From: Pyricularia pennisetigena
Lineage: Eukaryota; Ascomycota; Sordariomycetes; Magnaporthales; Pyriculariaceae
Reading direction: 5' to 3'
Assembly (NCBI RefSeq): GCF_004337985.1
Contig: NC_043742.1
Location: forward strand, 7,915,136 to 7,979,135
Length of the DNA: 64,000 nucleotides
The notes beneath the pieces were generated by a model. It saw nothing but the letters and a program-made list of their open reading frames with translations, was not told where the DNA came from and made no database searches. The position numbers and the translations under genes were made by a program. Shown piece after piece: positions 21,230 to 33,000 of this stretch. Positions within the stretch are counted from its first letter, which is position 1. Each line of letters starts with the position of its first letter.

Positions 21230-23722
21230 TCGCTTAATTCCCCCAAATTGTACACGAACCCAACAAATTCCTTAAAACGGTCGTTTTCAGCTTTTTCGTC
21301 TTCCGGGGACATAAATTCTTTATATACGATAAAAACTTTAATACCGATTAAAAAAAAAGATTTTTCTTCAATCGAGGCGTAAATAATAACACGGTCCCGG
21401 ATTGCCGATAAGGTTAACGAAAATTGGTTAGAGGTAATCGAATTGCCTAGCCATAATTATAACCGTTTAATAAAAATGGAAATAGCAGGAATAATTAAAA
21501 TATCGCGGGCGATTTGGGCAAATTCCGGGAATTTGGTTTCATAGGTAGCCCACCAGTTGAAAATATTATTATCGTTTTCCATAATTGTGGTAAATAATCG
21601 AGGATTAATATATATATTAATATAATTATTCGTATAACCATCCGTGTAATTATTTATAATTTAAAAATAACGGACCTTAAATAAGGAATATTTTGATTTT
21701 TAACCAGATATTTTTTTCAACAAAACGATCGATGGAATATGGGTTGGTTGTTGGATTTGAATTTTGGTGGGGAATATGTTTGCGTTTTTTTGGATTCGGT
21801 TTCCGCTATAAAATAAATAAAATTGGATCCGTTCCCGGGTAAATTGATTTTGTTTTAAAATGGAAATTTGGATTTCGTTTTTGCGAATATACTTTGGCCA
21901 AACGATTAGTGTTTCGGTTAATTAAATTTTCCACCCTTTGGTTGGTATATTTTACGTAATATTAGAGCCTGTTTTTTTTAAAATCCGTCCGCGTAAATGG
22001 GATTAAAATAGCCGCCATAAGGTATATTTTTTCAATTTTTTGACGTTAAATTAGGTCGATATATTTGTCCAGTTTTGCTCGTACAGTACGAACTGCGTTT
22101 TTCAAATTGGTATACTATCCCGTTTGTGGATATTTTGGGCTTTTCCCTGAAATTTTCGTTCGAAATTAATAAAAGCAGTTCCAATAGCTCCCAACCCAAA
22201 TAAAATATACGCAATTATTTCCATTTTATTGGCGCCAAAATATTGGTAAAAACCGCGATAGTTTTAATCGTTGCCAAAAATCATTTAAAAATAGTCCAAC
22301 GTTTTGCAAATATTCGAAGTTTGGATAAAATCGAATTCGCCCTGTTCTCCTGGCCCTTTATTAGCACGAAGTATTGTTTAATAAAGAATTCGATGGTTTT
22401 ACGCAGTTGAAACGCACGCGCAATAACCGAAATGGTTAAACTTTATTTCCTTTATATATTTTTAATTAAAAAACGGGGTCCTTTAACGCCAGATTCGCCA
22501 ATAATTTGTTGCAAATTGCAAAAGAATTCGGTACGCTTAGGGCTTTAGTGCAATAAACCCGCCAAATAACGTAATTAACATAAAAAATAATATATCAAAT
22601 AATTATATTTTAAATTGTTTAATAAAGCTAAATATTTATTTGGGCGATAATATGTTTTAAAGATATATTTCATATTTTAAATTCCTCCAAATTATTAATC
22701 GCCAAATATTTTTTATCGTTGGAATTAACCAAAAATGCGCGGAAGTCTGTTTTGGGAATATGAAAGTTTTAATATATAGCCTTTTTTACTAATTGTAAAA
22801 CGTAAGCTATATAAGGGATCTGTGAAATATTTAATTGCATTTGTGGTTGGGGAATATTTTTTTGAATTTCCGCAACAACGTCCCCGGTACGGAAATTGGA
22901 AGCATTATTAGCTGTAATAACCAATATTTTACTTTCCAATTTGTATTTAAAAATAGTTTAAACGGTAAGTTTTACCAGTTTTTCCTTCGTTTTGCTGGCG
23001 TTAATCGCAATAAAATCCAAAATAATATACCGACGTACCCAATTATTGTCGATATAAACGGCAATAATACCCCAAAAAACGTGGTTTAAACCGGGGTTTG
23101 TCCATCCGTCCACGACTAAAAAAAGTTTACCTCCTTTGGGGACATTTATTAAATTTTGGGTAATAATATTTTCGGACATATTTTTATATTTTTTGGCGAG
23201 GGTTTGTGGCGATGGAACCTTCCATCGATCGTTTCGGGTTTGTATAAATATTTTAAGTTCCGAATTTTGTATAATATTAAATCTTTTTCGCAATAAAATG
23301 CAAAATCGGACGTATAATTCCTCGACCTCGTCTTTCGTATATTTGTGGATCTTTTTCGTCTAAAAAATGTCATTATATATTAATTTTTGCAAATATATAA
23401 ATAATGATATAAAATGGTTATATGGATAGTTATATAAATGGTTATATAAATAATTACATTTCGTTAATAAATGGAAGATCCTTTATTATATAAAAATCCG
23501 TAAGAATTAAACTGGGGTTAGGTTAATCGTTTTGTAATCCGAATTCGTTTTGAATATAAGCAATTGTATTCCGATGCCGTGTAAAGGTGCTGGTCCCATT
23601 GTGCTGGTTTTTTCACTGAATTGGGGATGTTTCAACATTTGCAAACATTTTTTGCAAATTAAATATGGTTCGCCGTTTTTTCGAGAAAAGCCCTGATGGT
23701 AATATTGCCAGATTTCCGCCAA
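21230..23722 (-). pseudogene. hAT transposase remnant (H1)
   Basis: The minus strand begins with a BED-type zinc finger region, IWQYYHQGFSRKNGEPYLIC then KKC (about 23715-23640). The RNase-H-like core follows, with LFLVVDGWTNPGLNHVFWGI (near 23110-23050) and YIDNNWVRRYIILDF. At the far end is the hAT dimerisation domain: FNWWATYETKFPEFAQIARD then ILIIPAIS (near 21580-21500). These three parts in this order define hAT transposases, which cut and paste the element. Stops, mostly at Gln-type codons, and frame breaks make it inactive. H2 (41736-42895) carries the same dimerisation domain. Confidence 0.85.
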
Positions 23723-25980
23723 TTTAGGTTTTTAAAACCCTTTAACGGTTGAATCGACTTTATTATTTATCGGTTACCAACGTCGAAACCAAAATCCAAA
23801 AACGAATAAATCGAGGAAATTATTCCATAATTTAAGTGTATATATATAATACGCATCTTTTTTCCCGCGGTATAAAATAGGATCGTTGCAATTTATGTTT
23901 TATTTGTTTGCAAATACTGCAGTAAATCCAATTTCAACCTCCAAATTTAATTTAAAAAGGAAATTATAATCGAGCGAATTAACGCCAAATTAACGTAGGA
24001 CGGGTATATATATATTCGAAAAATAATCACGATATTCGTTTACAATTTCAATATCCGGAAACACCAGTTCTTCGATTAAAGTTTCCGGAGGTGGCGATGC
24101 GGTATCCATTACGATAATATGGTTAAAGGTTTTAAAAAAAAAAGAAAATTATTTTCGTTATTCTTTTGAAATTTAGGACAAAATGGGATTATATTGAATT
24201 TGTCCGTTTGATTAAACAATGGAATTTTAAATAATCGATAACGGGGAAACATCGGTTAAATTTTGTATTGAAAATTTGTTAAAATTAAAAATTTGTACTG
24301 TTTAATTGTTTTTTTTCTTTTTTGCATTATTATTTGTCGCCAGGTTTTACCTACACAAATATGGCAAAAACAAAACAAAAAAAACGTCGACAAGTTCCTG
24401 ATTCTCCCAAATTAAACCAAATATTACCATATAATAAATAAGCATTTTTTTTAATTATCGGATATTTAAATTAACAATTTGTAAATTTCCGGTTAATTTA
24501 CGTCGAACCCATTCCGTACCTTTACATTTCTTTAAACAAATAAGCCCCGAATTACCCTCACAACTACGGGAAATTCCAAAAGCACCCTCACCTATTATTT
24601 ATTCAAAGGATAATTTACAAATAAAACGAGGGAAAATTAAAAAAACCGCAAAAAAATAACTGGGGGTAAACCATTAAATCAAAATACCGGAAAATTTAAT
24701 ATACGGGTACAAAATAATGGATAACAAAGGAATAATCGTGCAAAACGGTTTAAATTTGGGAATGAAAAATATAATTGGTTATATTGGATGGTTATATTTT
24801 AATAACTGTTTATAATAATTACGTCAAAGGAAATCCGCCGATTGCAATCCCGTACAGACTTTTTAATTCCTAAAATCGTTTTTCAGCGTTTGGTTAAAAA
24901 TATAATATCCACAATTGCGCTTTATATTATATTGCAAATACAAAAAAGGTTTTAATGGTATTGCAAAAAGCGGCGGAAATGTTTTTGGTACAATTATTTA
25001 CTGTTTTAAATTTTGCTGCTTTCCATGTAAAGCGGGTTATAATATCGACGAAAAATATATAATTGGTTCGGTTAATGTTAAAAATAATGGGTTATAAAAT
25101 TCAATTAACCGTTTAAACATTTTTTTTAAATTTTGTTTTTGTTTAACTGGAAGTTTATTACGTTAATTAAATGTAAATAAGATTTACGCAATTAAAAATT
25201 TTAACTGCTAACACCACCGTAAAATATATAATTAAAACTCGCAATTATTCCGCGTGTTTAAATTAAATAGCAGGCAAAAAATCCCCCTCAAACTCCTTAG
25301 GCATTTTACTGTAAATTGGTTTTATAACCAGCATTTATAACGTTTTTGCCTAACGTTTAGGTGTTTTTGGGTAATTAGGCACCCTAACCCAATTATTCGC
25401 AATAAATAGGAGTGTAACCCATCCATCCACATTTTCCTAAATTACCATTCGGCAAATGGTGCGAATAAATTTGTTTAATATATTTGTATAAATTTTATAA
25501 GGGGTTTATTTAGCCCAAATGCGCTGGATAGGTGCTTTGCAAATGAAAATTTTATACGATTTTTAAACGCGGAATAAGGCGGTAGTTTTAATGTAATTAT
25601 AATTTACAATTAAAGGTTTGGGTACGCCAAAACAAATAAGAACGCGCAAAAAAATTGCTTTAACTAAAATGAAGGACTATATAGGCGTAAAATAAATCCC
25701 CCTGAAAAATAATTAGCAGTTATTTTATTTCTGAAAATTAAAATATGTAAAACTTATTTTATTTTAGCTTTAAATAATTGGTATATTTAACTGATTCTAA
25801 AATTATAAACCGCAGTATTTTTCGCCCAATAATACACCCTGGTGGCCAAATGGGTTACCAGGGAATACCAGTATCGATACACTGTATAGTAAAATAAGCT
25901 ACGCAATATTTAAAGTTATTAACCGTATATTTAAATAATTGTCCTATATAACCATTTATAATTTATCAATTCAATTATTT
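23723..25980. other. hAT interior, no gene recognised
   Basis: AT-rich RIP-mutated DNA between the transposase and the second coding-like region. Short open frames such as 24915-25097 show no conserved motif. The gene's promoter or an unidentified exon could lie here. Confidence 0.4.
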
Positions 25981-25984
25981 TAGC

Positions 25985-26690
25985 TTAATTTAAATTGGCC
26001 GTTTCACCAAAATGCGCGGCTTTATAGCGGATTTGGCGCATTATATAAGTAAATTTGAAAGAATTTTCAGGTAAAATACCTTTTCCAAATTTGTGGAAAA
26101 TCTGGCGGACACATTAACTCGCTTTACTTTGGTAAATATATTGTTTATATAGCATTGCAATAACCATTTTTTCCCATTTTTGTATTTTAAATTCGGTTTT
26201 TTTGATAGGAATTTGAAAAAACGTTTTAAAAATATCCTTTAAATCATCCAAATCTTCCACATCCTCCCAATTTTCGTCGTCGATTGGGGCAGGGGTGCGG
26301 GATTTTAAACCAAATTTAAATTGCAGGTTTTCCAATATTGGCCTTAAAATTTCCTGGATAGTTACATTTAATGGTTACCACGTTATTTTGGTATTAAAAA
26401 AGGTTATATATAATAATTACTCACTTTTTGGCAATAAAACCAGCTTTAAATTTATTTTCCATTTGCTTTCGTACCAATTTAGTAAACGTAAAATATTTAT
26501 ATTCGTTCCGCAGTTTGGACTTTTGACGAAACAATGCGGTATTAAAATGTTTACGTGCGCGGTCCATTAGTAATTCAAATTCGTCGCCATTCTTTGCTTG
26601 CGTTTTCAGCCTTTTGTTACGATCGGGCGACTTGTGGGCTTTTTGTCCTAGTTTTTCGTCGTTTTTCCGTTTGCGGGTTAAAAATTGTTA
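25985..26690 (-). pseudogene. Second coding-like region inside hAT H1, unknown family
   Basis: Minus-strand exon 1 (to about 26425) encodes a basic stretch with RKRKNDEKLGQKAHKS, then FELLMDRARKHFNTALFRQK and KYFTFTKLVRKQMENKF. It ends at a good splice donor, GTGAGT (26424). An acceptor after TTTTAAG (26343) restores frame across an 82-bp intron. Exon 2 has the acidic DDENWEDVEDLDDLKDIF and WEKMVIAMLYKQYIYQSKAS. After one TAA it continues open to about 25990 (FGKGILPENSFKFTYIMRQI). I recognise no domain. Its position on the transposase strand within the target-duplication-bounded element suggests cargo or an accessory gene of the transposon. Splicing is predicted by eye. Confidence 0.4.
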
Positions 26691-27708
26691 ATTTTCAAAT
26701 TAAAATTAAAATACATTTTTAAAATGAAAACATTTACCCATATTTGCAAAAAATAACAATATTTAAAAGTAGCTAATTGCTCCAAATATAGCAAAATTGT
26801 AATTAAAATTTAAAATTGAAAATTCTGGTTAAAATTCAAATTTTTATTGTTTTAATAAATTTGATAAATTTGATAAGACAAAAAAATTTTGCGTTTAAAT
26901 TCCCAATTTGGTTACCCCATATTCAATTTATTTACACCTTACCCAATTAAATTTAGCGCCGTTATAAAAACTTTCCACGCTAAACTTAATTAGGTTTAAA
27001 TTAATCAACACCCCGCTTTTATTTATTTTTTCGCAATTGCCAAAACAAAATTCGGTTTTTAACCCGACCATTTATCCGCACCAATTTTTTTTTTATTTTT
27101 ATTTTTCGTTATCCACCATTCGCATTACTTATAACCATTTTTCGTTACCATTCTTATTTCTATTAAAAGATTTATCGCCAGGTTACTTTTAATTAATTTA
27201 ATTGAAATAGCTCCTCGCGCCCAAATTCCCCGTTCGATTGCAGGTAAAAAACCTCAAACCTCTCCTCAATTTACAAAACCTCAAACTTTTCCTCAATTTA
27301 TATAAAAGGTTTTAAAAAGAAATATACCAATGGGCAAACAGGGGCAAAATCGCCGGTTTAAACCTAATAATAAATTTTATCCATTTTTTATTTTATAATT
27401 ATATATTAATTCCATTTTAATAATTGTTTAACGCGAAATTAGGCGGTACCAAAAAACCCCTAAATTATTCGTCCCCAAAGTTTTTTTCCGACGCCTGGTA
27501 CGGGAATTGGTTTAAAATTATAAATATGGTTTTTGCTTCCAATTAGTCGCTTTTATGGTTTTGCAAAAAACAGCAAAGTGTTTTTTTGTCACTTTTTTTA
27601 CAGGTAAAAACCCTTTATTATAACCATTTTATATAATCATTCTAATATTATTTAGCTACCAATTTTTACGTTATCCACGCTCGCCGTATTTTTATCTAAA
27701 TTAAAAAT

Positions 27709-28270
27709 ATGCATTTCGTTAAATATATTTTAAATATTATAAATAAATGGATATACCCCCAATATTCCAACCAAAGGGATTTTCAAATGGCTAATTATTT
27801 CCGCACTGGCCATAAAAATGAAAAACTTATATCCCCATTACCCGTTGTTTTGGTTTTCTTTGGTCCTCATAGTCAAAACCCATTACGCCCTATATTGAAA
27901 TTCCCAAAAATTTCCAAAATAGCGAAAATTCCGTCACCTGCCAAATTTGCAGGTAAAAAACCTGCTAAAACTATTGGTAAAATATTCCCCAAAATTGCTG
28001 GAAAAATTTTACCGCAATTAACTATTATTGCAAATTCGTCGTTTTCGTTTTCGTTTACGGATTCGACTTCCTTTTCGTTTTTGTTTTTTTTTACCTAATA
28101 ATACAGGTGAAAATAATTACAAAAACGAAAAGGAAAAACAGGATGAAAAACTGGATAAAAAATAGGATAAAAGATTGGATAATAAATAGGATAAAAAACA
28201 GGAAAAGCAGCAGGATAACCAGGTTAATTTTATTAACCCTAACACGGATATGGAAAATATTAGTTAAATT
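27709..28270 (+). pseudogene. Plus-strand coding-like remnant in hAT H1
   Basis: A 129-codon open frame with ANYFRTGHKNEKLISPLP and a Lys/Pro/Ile-rich tract runs into a T-run. Past a frameshift there, GENNYKNEKEKQDEKL continues with repeated K/D/Q units and two TAG codons where the repeat has Gln, ending near 28266. The Gln-to-stop pattern is RIP-like. It may be a decayed gene of the element; the family is unknown. Confidence 0.3.
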
Positions 28271-28479
28271 GTGTAAGGAATAAAATAATAGGTTTGAAAA
28301 GAGGGATGGTTATTTAAAATGGTTACTATAATTTTTTCCCGATTATATTGCGTGGTTTTTAGTTTTAATACCTGCTAATCGATAATTACACTAATAAATA
28401 CATTTTATCTATTAACTATTTATCCCAATTCTAACAAAATCGTTTTCCTTTTACATTGTTGTTCCTTCTTAATCGTTTC

Positions 28480-28644
28480 AGCACGAAAACCCGCGGGCTA
28501 CCCAATTCGGGTTGAGCCCGCCAGCCCGCGGGCCCCCATTTACCCGCCAAGAAAACCCGTGGGCCATTACGGGCCCCCGCCAAGAGCCCATGGGTTGGCG
28601 GGCCGGGCTGGGCTAAACCTGTTTTCGGGTTTTGGCAGGCCTTA
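28480..28644. repeat. GC-rich terminal repeat of hAT H1 (transposase-strand 5' end)
   Basis: Dense run of GGGCCC, CCCGCGGG and GGGTTTT motifs with imperfect palindromes. It is related in inverted orientation to 20514-20690 and to the H2 end at 44680-44842. The terminal TAAGGCCTGCC lies on the minus strand at 28644. Confidence 0.8.
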
Positions 28645-28870
28645 GTGGAGGTATTGGATTCCATTAAGCTATTATTTTCGTCTTTGCAAGCCTGCAGCCA
28701 ATTTTCTCAATCTTGGCTTTCCATGGCTTGTTTATAGGTATTCGGTTCTATTAACGAATTTGTTATTAATACGTAATTATCTTCGTTAAAATTAAATTTT
28801 AACGACTTATTGATATCACGTATCGTAAATAGAACGTCATTATATATTTTATATTCTGTAGAATTTATTA
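28645..28870 (-). pseudogene. Copia-1 reverse transcriptase N-terminal part
   Basis: Minus-strand frame with TYKQAMESQD, a stop, ENWLQACKDENNSLMESNT, broken at the hAT target duplication. Copia reverse transcriptases begin with this W--A---E---L----T pattern, so it is the missing half of 19533-20505. Confidence 0.8.
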
Positions 28871-28875
28871 GGGGT

Positions 28876-30354
28876 TTATTTTTTTATATTTATTTTTATA
28901 GACAAATTGTTAGCTGCTTGGGGATTATTGTTATTGGTAACAACGTTGTTTTTATCAGCATTATCAACGTTATTCGCGTTATTAACGTTATTAATGTTAT
29001 TTTTATCAACGTTGTTATCTTTATTTATATTTGTATTATTTACTGGATTTACCTCGAAATCTGGTAAAGAGAATTCGACCTCGTTTATGTTATTATTATT
29101 TATATTGGTATTTTCGTTTATATGTGGATAAAGTTTATCCGTTATAAAGGTAATATTTCTAACCAGGAGACATTTCCTTTTATATGGGTCCCATATTTTA
29201 TATATTTTTATATTAGGTGTAAAACCTCCTAAAATACCAATTTTATTTCGAGGTTCAAGCTTCTCTTTATCATGGTTATCGTTATAGTAAATAATACATC
29301 CCCAAGGTTGTATATAGTTATTTACGTGAATTGCATTATTATTTATATTATTTTCACTTATGTTGTGAAATATATTGGCTGGCGTTTGCATATTTAAAAC
29401 CGTATGTGGGGTGTTATTATATAGGTATACAGCGGCTAATAAAGCCTTACGCCATAAATAGTTAGGTGCTTTGCTATTAAATAGTATAGCCCTGACCTTA
29501 TTAAATAGGGTTAAATTTATACGTTCTATTAACCCATTTGGCTCTTTTGTACATGCAGGCGTAAAATCGTGTATAATACCGTTATTCTGTAACGCAATTT
29601 TAAAATGGTTACTTATATATTCGCCTCCATTATCGGTAAAAAACTCTTTTATTGTTCTTTTACCATTTATATTAACAGTATCATTATCCATTTGTTTTTT
29701 ATATGTATTAAATGCCTCTAGGGTATTAGCCTTTGTTTCTAACAATGCAACAGGTAAATAACGTGACTTTTTATCCAAAACCGTTATGTAATATTTATAA
29801 TAATTATACGTGGGTGGATTTATGGGTCCACCTAAATCGGAATGGATTTTGTCTAATATATTATAATTTATAATATTTGCAGAAGTCCTGTTTATTTTCC
29901 GCTTGGATTTTGCAGTTAAGCAAATCTCACACGTATATTTAGTATAATTATATATATCGTCTTTGGATATCTTTATTTTATTTATCTTTATTAACTGCAA
30001 TAGGGGTGTTAACCCTATATGCCCATATTTAACGTGTAGTTTATATATTGCATTGGAAGAAATATTGTTATTATTCGACTTTTCTTCCGCATGTAATATA
30101 CAATTATTTTCCACAATTTGGGTAAGTAGAATATATAACCCATTATTTTTATAACCTTCTATTATTTTATATTTATATTCTTTATGTATCACTATTACTT
30201 TGTTGTTTATAAAGGTTATAATATAATTATGTAATTGTGCAACAGAGAATATATTGAAGCCAAATTCTGGTATATAGTACACGTTACTTATGGTTTCTGT
30301 TATACCTGTATCGTTGAACTTGACTTTTATAATTCCCATCTTATTTATATTCAA
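28876..30354 (-). CDS. Copia-1 integrase (open frame of pol)
   Basis: 492-codon open frame. Residues 1-100 form the end of the protease/pre-integrase region (NVYYIPEFGFNIFSVAQL). The HHCC zinc site is His107, His112, Cys142, Cys145. Catalytic residues are Asp173 (HSDLGG), Asp241 (FFTDNGGEY) and Glu277 (GLIERIN), with 35 residues between the last two, the classical DD35E arrangement. The tail is Asn-rich through AAT-type repeats. The protein would insert the cDNA copy into the genome. All catalytic residues are intact, but the polyprotein is interrupted upstream by a stop in gag and downstream by the hAT, so the element cannot make a full product. Confidence 0.85.
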   Translation of the reverse strand: MNINKMGIIKVKFNDTGITETISNVYYIPEFGFNIFSVAQLHNYIITFINNKVIVIHKEYKYKIIEGYKNNGLYILLTQIVENNCILHAEEKSNNNNISSNAIYKLHVKYGHIGLTPLLQLIKINKIKISKDDIYNYTKYTCEICLTAKSKRKINRTSANIINYNILDKIHSDLGGPINPPTYNYYKYYITVLDKKSRYLPVALLETKANTLEAFNTYKKQMDNDTVNINGKRTIKEFFTDNGGEYISNHFKIALQNNGIIHDFTPACTKEPNGLIERINLTLFNKVRAILFNSKAPNYLWRKALLAAVYLYNNTPHTVLNMQTPANIFHNISENNINNNAIHVNNYIQPWGCIIYYNDNHDKEKLEPRNKIGILGGFTPNIKIYKIWDPYKRKCLLVRNITFITDKLYPHINENTNINNNNINEVEFSLPDFEVNPVNNTNINKDNNVDKNNINNVNNANNVDNADKNNVVTNNNNPQAANNLSIKINIKK

Positions 30355-30870
30355 GTGGAAAGCATTACCCCATTGAACAGTCGTATTTATATCTTTAACG
30401 TCTATTAAATATTATATATTGCAACATATATGAATTGTTGCTGCACTATCTATAATAAAATTGGAGGACTTTATAGTAGAGTGCAATACAATATGTGGAT
30501 TAAAGTCAGAATAAATTAAATTTGGAACAAACGTTGTAAAACAGTAGTGTCCCAAATTCAATTTATCAGTTTTATTACCGTTATTGGGGTAATTATTATC
30601 ATGATTATGTTTATAAATATAATTATAATTATTAATGGGTAAAAAATTTACCTCATTATTAACCTTATTAAAGGTTAAAAGTTCATTTAACGATACGGTG
30701 TGATGTTTGTTAATATTATCCTCACCACGGCATTCATCTAAAATATTGGCAAAAAGTAAATCTACTGTATATTTACCTGAATTATGCAGTAGCTTTTGGA
30801 TAATATTCTGTGCAAAAAAGGTCCAATTTTGATTTAAAATATTTAATACCCAGGTTATAACAACCTTATT
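30355..30870 (-). pseudogene. Copia-1 protease region
   Basis: The minus strand near 30466-30430 encodes FIIDSAATIHIC, matching the Copia protease site (usually DSGA--H) but with Ala in place of the central Gly. Upstream is an Asn-rich stretch and TFNKVNNEVNFLP. Short frame breaks separate it from gag and integrase. The protease would cut the polyprotein. Confidence 0.7.
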
Positions 30871-31380
30871 TTAAGTTATTAAACCTTTAAATTTCAAAAC
30901 TGAATATAAATCTTTTATTTTATTCAAATAAACCTCGATATTATCAAACGATTCTGGTACGGCCGAGTAAAACACCTTTAATGAAAGGAAATCCGAAATA
31001 TAGCCTTTAGGATTATATATATTCTTTAATTCATTCCAGGCTTCGTACGCAGAAGTGCATTTTTTTATATATAAAAGAGGTTTATTATCGCACAGTGATT
31101 TTATAAAGGCTAAAGCCAGCGTATTTTTGTTTGTATAATCCAGAGGTTTAAGGGTATTATTATTATTATTATTATTGATAATAATAATACCACTCTGGAT
31201 ACCACTGGGGATACCAATGGGTTCCATGTTAATATTAGGGTCGAAGCTAATAATAACTCCCTCCTTTTGCTCCAGGGTATATGCGAGTCCCTTCACTTCC
31301 AAGGCCGCTTAAGCACGAATAGCCCAAATAACGTAATTCTCGGTGCCCTTAAGGGTTACCATTGGGATTTTGTCGAAAGT
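30871..31380 (-). pseudogene. Copia-1 gag (UBN2-type)
   Basis: Minus strand from TLKGTENYVIWAIRA, a single stop (TAA near 31309) and AALEVKG, through YEAWNELKNIYNPKG and FLSLKVFYSAVPESFDN to LYSVLKFKGLIT. This is the gag pattern of Copia elements (W-----AL, AW--L---Y, L------DS). A poly-Asn tract is encoded by ATT/AAT repeats at about 31155-31180. Gag would form the virus-like particle. The 5' start is uncertain; frames to 31626 are open but not conserved. Confidence 0.75.
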
Positions 31381-31754
31381 AGCCATTTTAAATAAAAGGT
31401 CTCTTATTTGTATTGTATCTCGGTAACGGTCGGGATTAGGGTCGAAAGGGTTATTCGGTTGAATAGGTCTTGGAAAAAGCTTTCGGACGGTGAAGGTCTC
31501 GTATCGATAAGACGAATAGCGTTGAAGATATAGGCGAGTGTTTGTTGAGGTATATAGGTAGGTATAGGAGGGTGCAGTATAGCGGTCGGGTTTTTTTAAT
31601 GGCGCGTGCGATTCCGGTTTCGGCAATTATACCGTTGGATAGAACGTGAATAGAGTTATCGAATGGTATAAGGCTTGGGTTCATCCGAGATAGGGCTAAA
31701 TAATAATCGATGGATTTAATGGTATTGGTATCGATCTCGTTGGTATGAGCTAAT

Positions 31755-31768
31755 CCGGGCTCATAACC
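31755..31768 (-). other. Copia-1 primer-binding site
   Basis: Immediately inside the 5' LTR the minus strand reads GGTTATGAGCCCGG. It resembles the complement of the anticodon region of initiator tRNA-Met (a CAU-containing GGGCTCATAACC-type sequence). Copia-class elements are known to prime from a half-tRNA-iMet. Copia-2 has a similar GGTTATAAGCCCG-like sequence next to its 5' LTR. Confidence 0.65.
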
Positions 31769-32413
31769 TGTGAGGAGGTTACGAAATAGAATAAGCTTAA
31801 TCTTAAACGCGGGGAAAGGTGGATCACGTATAAGGCTGATGGAACGTTAAAATGGCAGATAACCGTTTGCTAACGGGTAATAAAAACGATATATTGTTGC
31901 ACAATCGATTCGTTAAATCGTTAAATCGATGAAGGTATAAAGGTTATAAATTTAAGGCTAAGTTGTGAATTACGTATTCGAATCCGTAGGTGCAGATTTT
32001 CGATCCGGATGTCCGGAATGCGGGGTCACGTCATATGATTTGGCCTTATTCATGTGACTGACCTGCCGACCTATTGAGCCTAACGGCCTATTGTGCTTAT
32101 GCATGCACAAAAAATCTGCGACCACAACGGGATTCGAACCCACGCACTTCAACAACGTATATATAATATAAATTATGGTACGTGCATTATACCACTAAGC
32201 TAGATTATATATGACGTACTTGTTTTGTTGCTGAAACTATGAATAAAGACGTGATATATAAAGCTTTGCGTGTATAAACGCGTATACGTTTTATTTGTTA
32301 TTTATTTATCTATTTATTCGATGCAGGGTGACTAAGGGAATTAGCCCGTGCTAGCCGTCATAAGATAATGCAGGGTAGCTAATATAATTAGCCCTGCGCT
32401 AGGCATGTTCACA
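31769..32413 (-). mobile_element. 5' LTR-B of Copia-1
   Basis: 645 bp with TG..CA ends, same orientation as 18116-18777. It differs from that copy by scattered transitions and small indels. It contains the tRNA-like segment at 32107-32200 (minus strand). The right flank is Copia-3 sequence. Confidence 0.88.
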
Positions 32414-32719
32414 GACGTTTAATTCAATATATCGCGTTAGGCTTTTGTAACGCTGTTTTTATTTTTTTTTACCTTTGGTAAAAGCGTTGCGTTATTTTTC
32501 GGTGGTATTCGACGATGTTTCCCATTTTGCGGCGCGTTTTCTTAACCGCTAATCGACGCATTATGTCGTTCCGCCGCTTTTAATTAATTCAATTCGTCCA
32601 TTGATTTTCTTGTTTTTGCCGGTGAGTTTTCTAATTTTTTAATCAAATTTTTAATGCGTATTACCGTCGAACTGGCATTCATAATCTCGGTTAAAACACT
32701 ACTTGGTGCTTTTTAGTTA

Positions 32720-33000
32720 TAAAGTTTACTGGATTAATTTCCCCTAAAATTCACATGATTTTTTTAACTTCCCGATTTTCATATAATTATTTTAAATCTA
32801 AAAAATTAATTATAAATCGTTTTTCCGCTGTTATCCTCAATTGCATTAAACATTGGTGTAAAGATAGGTTATCCGTGTATATTACCATAGGTGATAAAGG
32901 TAAACCCAAATGTTTTAGGATAATTTTAATAATGGTTTTTAATATAAACCTAATATTAAATTCATTAACTATATTATAGATTTCGTTTCCTAACACGGTT
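32720..33000 (-). pseudogene. Copia-3 RNase H remnant
   Basis: Minus-strand frame with VIYTDNLSLHQCLMQLRITA followed by EKRFIINFLDLKE. It matches the TDS-SL-DC----T-EKRLMID pattern of one Ty1/Copia RNase H group. It is open over 70 codons and then broken. Confidence 0.7.

Larger units (their letters stand above)
20514..28644 (-). mobile_element. hAT DNA transposon H1, 8.1 kb
   Basis: Terminal inverted repeats begin TAAGGC at both ends, with CCAAAACCC shared just inside. Each lies in a GC-rich block (about 20514-20690 and 28480-28644) full of GGGCCC and CCCGCGGG motifs, in sharp contrast to the AT-rich interior. Target duplications of 8 bp, GTGAAGGT (20506-20513) and GTGGAGGT (28645-28652), differ at one base and match the hAT rule of 8 bp. 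The insertion interrupts Copia-1 reverse transcriptase. The interior holds a RIP-ruined minus-strand hAT transposase (about 21230-23722) and at least one further coding-like region. It is larger than most hAT elements, so extra genes or nested insertions are likely. Confidence 0.85.
18116..32413 (-). mobile_element. Copia-1, nearly complete LTR retrotransposon split by a hAT insertion
   Basis: Minus-strand Ty1/Copia element with 645- and 662-bp LTRs (family B). The order is LTR, primer site, gag, protease, integrase, reverse transcriptase, RNase H, LTR. Removing the 8,131-bp hAT and one 8-bp target copy leaves about 6.16 kb, a normal Copia length. Long open frames survive (448 and 492 codons) with few stops, so it is younger or less RIP-mutated than Copia-2 and Copia-3. 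Asn-rich tracts encoded by AAT repeats occur in gag and after integrase. Confidence 0.9.
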
